Positions 5,753-8,191 of a stretch of DNA of 8,191 nt are shown one piece after another. The notes beneath the pieces were generated by a model. That model made no database searches. It had not been told where the DNA came from and saw nothing but the letters and a program-made list of their open reading frames with translations. Origin of the DNA: Candidatus Omnitrophota bacterium (lineage in GTDB: Bacteria > Omnitrophota > Omnitrophia > Omnitrophales > Aquincolibacteriaceae); contig JAHFHB010000077.1 of the NCBI GenBank assembly GCA_023247135.1, forward strand, positions 1 to 8,191. Direction: 5' to 3'. Within the stretch, counting starts at the first letter, position 1. Each line of letters opens with the position of its first letter. The translations under genes were made by a program, and so were the position numbers.

Positions 5753-6736
5753 ATGGCTAAAGCAGTTGCATTACTTTCAGGCGGGCTGGATTCTCAGCTT
5801 GCGATTGCCATTGTGAAGGCGCAAGGCGTGGAGATTGAAGCGGTCAATTTCCAGACGATGTTCGGCTGCTGTAAGGACGATGCGCGCCAGGCCGCGCACG
5901 CCCTGGGCGTGGGATTTACCTTGCTGAAAGCCGGGGCGGATTACATCGAGGTCATCAAGAACCCAAAGTTCGGCTATGGCCGCGGCATCAATCCCTGTGT
6001 GGATTGCCGCATCTACATGTTTCGGCGCGCCCAGGAGTTGATGGATCATACCGGGGCCACTTTTATGATCACCGGCGAAGTGCTTGGCCAGCGGCCGATG
6101 TCGCAGAAAATGAAAGATTTCAAGGCGATCGAAAAAGACACGGGACTTGAGGGCCGGATTTTGCGTCCGCTTTCCGCGCATCAAATGCCGCTGACAATCC
6201 CGGAACAGGAAGGGGTCATTGACCGTGCAAAACTTTACGGAATCGTGGGACGTTCACGCCAGAAACTTTTGAAACTGGCCAAAGAGTATGGGATTGATAA
6301 TCCGCCGGATCCCTCGGCAGGCTGCGCGTTGACCTCGCCGGAGTTTGCCAAAAAGGTCCAGGATATTTTCGATCATCATGATTCCCGCGAGACTTGGCAG
6401 TTTGAAATCCTGCGCATGGGCCGGCATTTCCGGCTTGGGCCGAAAACGAAAGTTGTCATCGCGCGCAATCACGATCAAAATGTGTACCTGGAGCACTTGC
6501 ATCCGGAAGGCACGGTGCTCATGAGTGCGCTCAATTTTGGCGGGCCGACCGCGCTTTTCATTGGCGCAGAATCGCCGGACCGGATCGCTCAGGCTTCTGC
6601 CATGATGCTGAGGTATGCTCAAAAACCGCTTCCCGAAACCTGTGACATTGAACTGCATCGAGGCGAGAGCGCGGAGGTTTATCAGGCCGCTCTGCCCGCC
6701 GAAGAAGCATTTATCGAAGGAGTCAGAATCGTATGA
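5753..6736 (+). CDS. PP-loop ATPase, ThiI-like tRNA thiolation protein
   Basis: A 327-residue cytosolic protein. The N-terminal half is an adenine-nucleotide alpha-hydrolase domain: PP-loop SGGLDS (9-14), then a Cys pair (39-40), NPCVDCRIYMF (80-90), TGEVLGQRPMSQ (107-118), LRPLSA (137-142), GRSRQ (166-170) and PSAGCALT (187-194). Such enzymes adenylate a tRNA uridine and replace its oxygen with sulfur. Members like this are often labelled 'tRNA (5-methylaminomethyl-2-thiouridylate)-methyltransferase', but no SAM-binding methyltransferase motif is visible, and ThiI-like is the better description. Cys82, Cys85 and Cys191 give a CxxC-plus-one-Cys pattern like that which binds a [4Fe-4S] cluster in some archaeal ThiI homologues; that reading is inference. 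The C-terminal part (about 210-327) has an LRMGRHFRL segment and looks like an NFACT-R-type RNA-binding domain. There is no THUMP or rhodanese domain, unlike E. coli ThiI. Which uridine (4-thio at 8 or 2-thio at 34 or 54) cannot be told. The gene overlaps the next one in ATGA. Confidence 0.8.
   Translation: MAKAVALLSGGLDSQLAIAIVKAQGVEIEAVNFQTMFGCCKDDARQAAHALGVGFTLLKAGADYIEVIKNPKFGYGRGINPCVDCRIYMFRRAQELMDHTGATFMITGEVLGQRPMSQKMKDFKAIEKDTGLEGRILRPLSAHQMPLTIPEQEGVIDRAKLYGIVGRSRQKLLKLAKEYGIDNPPDPSAGCALTSPEFAKKVQDIFDHHDSRETWQFEILRMGRHFRLGPKTKVVIARNHDQNVYLEHLHPEGTVLMSALNFGGPTALFIGAESPDRIAQASAMMLRYAQKPLPETCDIELHRGESAEVYQAALPAEEAFIEGVRIV
6716..6722 (+). promoter_or_regulatory. Ribosome binding site of the HAD phosphatase gene
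   Basis: GAAGGAG lies ten bases before ATG 6733, within the last codons of the PP-loop gene, and supports that start together with the ATGA overlap. Confidence 0.55.
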
Positions 6737-7389
6737 AGAAAAAGAAAGTGTCCGCGGCAAAGAAAATAAAACAACCGCAGAAACCGAAGATCAAAACGGT
6801 TATTTTCGACATGGGCAATGTGCTGCTGCATTACGACGCGACGCGCGCCTGCAAGAATTTTGCCCGCGCCTGCCAGACGCCTTTCTTAAAGCTCTGGCTG
6901 CATTTTTTTACTTCGGCGGTGGAAAAGGCGTACACTCGCGGTGAAATTTCTTCCAGGGATTTTTATCAGCACTCCATGAAAATTTTAAAGAAGCCCGTGC
7001 CTTACACGGTTTTCAAACAGTACTGGAATGAGATTTTCTGGGAGAACGAGGGGATGAATAAAATCCTGGTGCGGCTCAAAAAACGTTATCCGCTCTACGT
7101 GATTTCAAACACCAATGACATGCACTTTGAATACATCAAGAGTGAATTCCCCATTTTGAAGCATTTCAAAAAATTATTTCCTTCGCATCAGGTCGGAGCG
7201 CGCAAACCCGAAGCGGCCATTTATGAGAAGGTGCTGAAACGCATCGGGATTCGCGCTGAAGAGTCGGTGTTTGTGGATGATGTGCCGAAATTTGTGCGGG
7301 GCGCGCGTAAAGTCGGGATGCATGCGATTCGTTTTCGCAGCAACGAACAGCTGATGCGCGATCTCAAGAAAATGGGTGTGCGGTTCTGA
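6733..7389 (+). CDS. HAD superfamily hydrolase, subfamily IA variant 3, YihX-like
   Basis: A 218-residue phosphatase-like protein of the haloacid dehalogenase superfamily. Motif I is VIFDMGNVL (23-31) with nucleophile Asp26; motif II is ISNTN (124-128); motif III is GARKPEAAIYE (155-165) with Lys158; motif IV is VFVDDVP (179-185) with Asp182/Asp183 for magnesium. The order and wording closely follow E. coli YihX (alpha-D-glucose-1-phosphate phosphatase: FDLGNV, SNTN, RKPEARIY, FFDD). As in YihX, Gly28 stands where many HAD phosphatases have the second, acid-base Asp, so this is a subfamily trait and not damage. A helical cap fills about 35-100. The first 20 residues are a lysine-rich extension (MKKKKVSAAKKIKQ) not needed for the fold, which could contact nucleic acid or be unstructured. 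The substrate is unknown; sugar phosphates are the family's usual substrates. The start overlaps the PP-loop gene by four bases. Confidence 0.9.
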   Translation: MKKKKVSAAKKIKQPQKPKIKTVIFDMGNVLLHYDATRACKNFARACQTPFLKLWLHFFTSAVEKAYTRGEISSRDFYQHSMKILKKPVPYTVFKQYWNEIFWENEGMNKILVRLKKRYPLYVISNTNDMHFEYIKSEFPILKHFKKLFPSHQVGARKPEAAIYEKVLKRIGIRAEESVFVDDVPKFVRGARKVGMHAIRFRSNEQLMRDLKKMGVRF

Positions 7390-7399
7390 AGGGGAAAGG
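7390..7399 (+). promoter_or_regulatory. Ribosome binding site of htpX
   Basis: AGGGGAAAGG fills most of the 13 bases between the HAD stop (7387-7389) and ATG 7403. It supports that start, which yields the typical HtpX N-terminus. Confidence 0.55.
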
Positions 7400-7402
7400 C
7401 TG

Positions 7403-8191
7403 ATGAAGACAAACTTTTTAAAAACGATGAGCTTGCTGACGGCGCTGACGCTGCTTCTGATTTATTTTGGGCGGCTGATCGGCGGGGAGGGCGGCGCGGC
7501 GGCTGCTTTTCTGCTGGCACTTTTGCTGGATTTCGGTGCGTATTGGTTCAGTGATCAGCTGGTTCTCGGGTTTTACCGCGCAGAGCCCTTGTCTGAAACG
7601 CAGGCGCCTGAGCTGCACGCGATTCTGAAAAAACTGTGTCAGGCCGCAACGCTTCCCATGCCGCGGCTTTACCGCATGCCGGGGGCGGCGGCGAATGCGT
7701 TTGCCACAGGGCGTGACCCTGCGCACGCGGTGGTCGCGGTGACGGACGGACTTTTAGATTTGTTGGGGCCGGAAGAAATGGAAGGAGTGCTTGGGCACGA
7801 ATTGGCCCACGTATCCAATCGCGATACGCTGATTTCTACGGTGGCGGCTTCGCTGGCGGGAGCCATCAGCATGCTGGCCTCTTTTGCGCGGTACGCACTT
7901 TTCTGGGGCTCCTTCAACAGCCGTGACGATGAGCGCGACGCGCATCCGCTCGGTGTTTTAATCGCCGCGATTTTACTGCCGGCGGCCGCGCTCTTGATTC
8001 AGCTCGCGGTGTCGCGCGGCCGCGAGTACGCCGCGGATGACCAGGGCGCTGATTGGTGCGGCAATCCGCTCTATCTTGCGAGCGCGCTCAAAAAACTGGA
8101 CGCGGTTGGGCGGCGCATGCCGGCCCGCGCTGTGCCGGAAGCGACCGCGCATCTTTTTATTGTGAATCCGCTGAAAGAAGGATTCCTGACC
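7403..8191 (+). CDS. htpX: Membrane zinc metalloprotease HtpX (M48B), 3' end outside window
   Basis: The frame runs from ATG 7403 to the window edge, giving 263 residues with no stop; HtpX is usually about 280-295 residues, so only a short C-terminal piece is missing. Two N-terminal hydrophobic segments (about 9-25 and 32-49) precede YWFSDQLVL (47-55), then the cytosolic protease domain: NAFATGRDP (98-106), the zinc site GHELAHVSNRDTLIST (131-146) with His132, Glu133 and His136, and the third ligand Glu208 in SRGREYAAD (204-212). Further hydrophobic segments lie at about 146-168 and 183-203. HtpX degrades misfolded or damaged inner-membrane proteins together with FtsH. All active-site residues are present, so the enzyme should be active. 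It lies 13 bases after the HAD gene and probably ends the same transcript or continues it. No heat-shock promoter is visible directly upstream. Confidence 0.95.
   Translation, partial: MKTNFLKTMSLLTALTLLLIYFGRLIGGEGGAAAAFLLALLLDFGAYWFSDQLVLGFYRAEPLSETQAPELHAILKKLCQAATLPMPRLYRMPGAAANAFATGRDPAHAVVAVTDGLLDLLGPEEMEGVLGHELAHVSNRDTLISTVAASLAGAISMLASFARYALFWGSFNSRDDERDAHPLGVLIAAILLPAAALLIQLAVSRGREYAADDQGADWCGNPLYLASALKKLDAVGRRMPARAVPEATAHLFIVNPLKEGFLT

Noticed and set aside
6808..6816. HAD protein inactive because the second motif I Asp is Gly
   Set aside because: YihX, a characterised phosphatase of the same subfamily, has the same FDxGNV motif, so this is a subfamily feature.

Overview
The window is a dense, single-strand block of bacterial chromosome. 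All nine genes lie on the + strand, with almost no intergenic space except one gap of 168 bases. Base composition is moderately high in G+C (by eye, in the fifties). An AsmA-like membrane-anchored protein and an HtpX membrane protease point to a didermic (Gram-negative type) bacterium. The protein mix and divergent sequences would fit an uncultivated lineage such as Omnitrophota or a deltaproteobacterial relative, but nothing here proves the phylum. No mobile element, CRISPR array, tRNA or rRNA was seen.

Layout. Positions 1-261 hold the C-terminal end of an aldo/keto reductase, cut by the window edge. It is followed after 16 bases by a MoeZ/MoeBR-type protein (278-1429), an E1-like adenylyltransferase fused to a rhodanese domain. 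Positions 1430-1597 are the only real gap and contain a perfect 28-bp palindrome. From 1598 on, seven genes run as one probable operon: a class V PLP-dependent aminotransferase-like protein (1598-2737), an AsmA/DUF748-like inner-membrane-anchored protein (2734-4035), the GTPase Era (4032-4940), an arginine dihydrolase/dimethylargininase-like guanidine-modifying enzyme (4946-5734), a PP-loop ThiI-like tRNA thiolation protein (5753-6736), a YihX-like HAD phosphatase (6733-7389) and HtpX (7403 to the window end, incomplete). Three junctions are four-base ATGA overlaps; the others are 5, 18 and 13 bases.

How the genes fit together. Two themes recur. One is RNA and ribosome maturation: Era in 30S assembly, and the PP-loop protein in probable tRNA thiolation. 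The other is the cell envelope: the AsmA-like protein and HtpX. The MoeZ-type protein could supply activated sulfur (thiocarboxylate or persulfide) and the PP-loop protein could use it, but no MoaD/ThiS carrier gene is present, so that link is inference. The enzymes of small-molecule metabolism (aldo/keto reductase, class V PLP enzyme, guanidine hydrolase, HAD phosphatase) show no obvious common pathway.

The window is mostly ordinary housekeeping sequence; I do not see a convincing new multi-gene system. The points most worth a second look are the altered G4 motif of Era (SQVD instead of NKxD), the Asn at the usual cofactor-binding Asp position of the class V PLP enzyme, the perfect palindrome in the gap, the ArgZ-like residue set of the guanidine-modifying enzyme, and the three-cysteine arrangement of the PP-loop protein.
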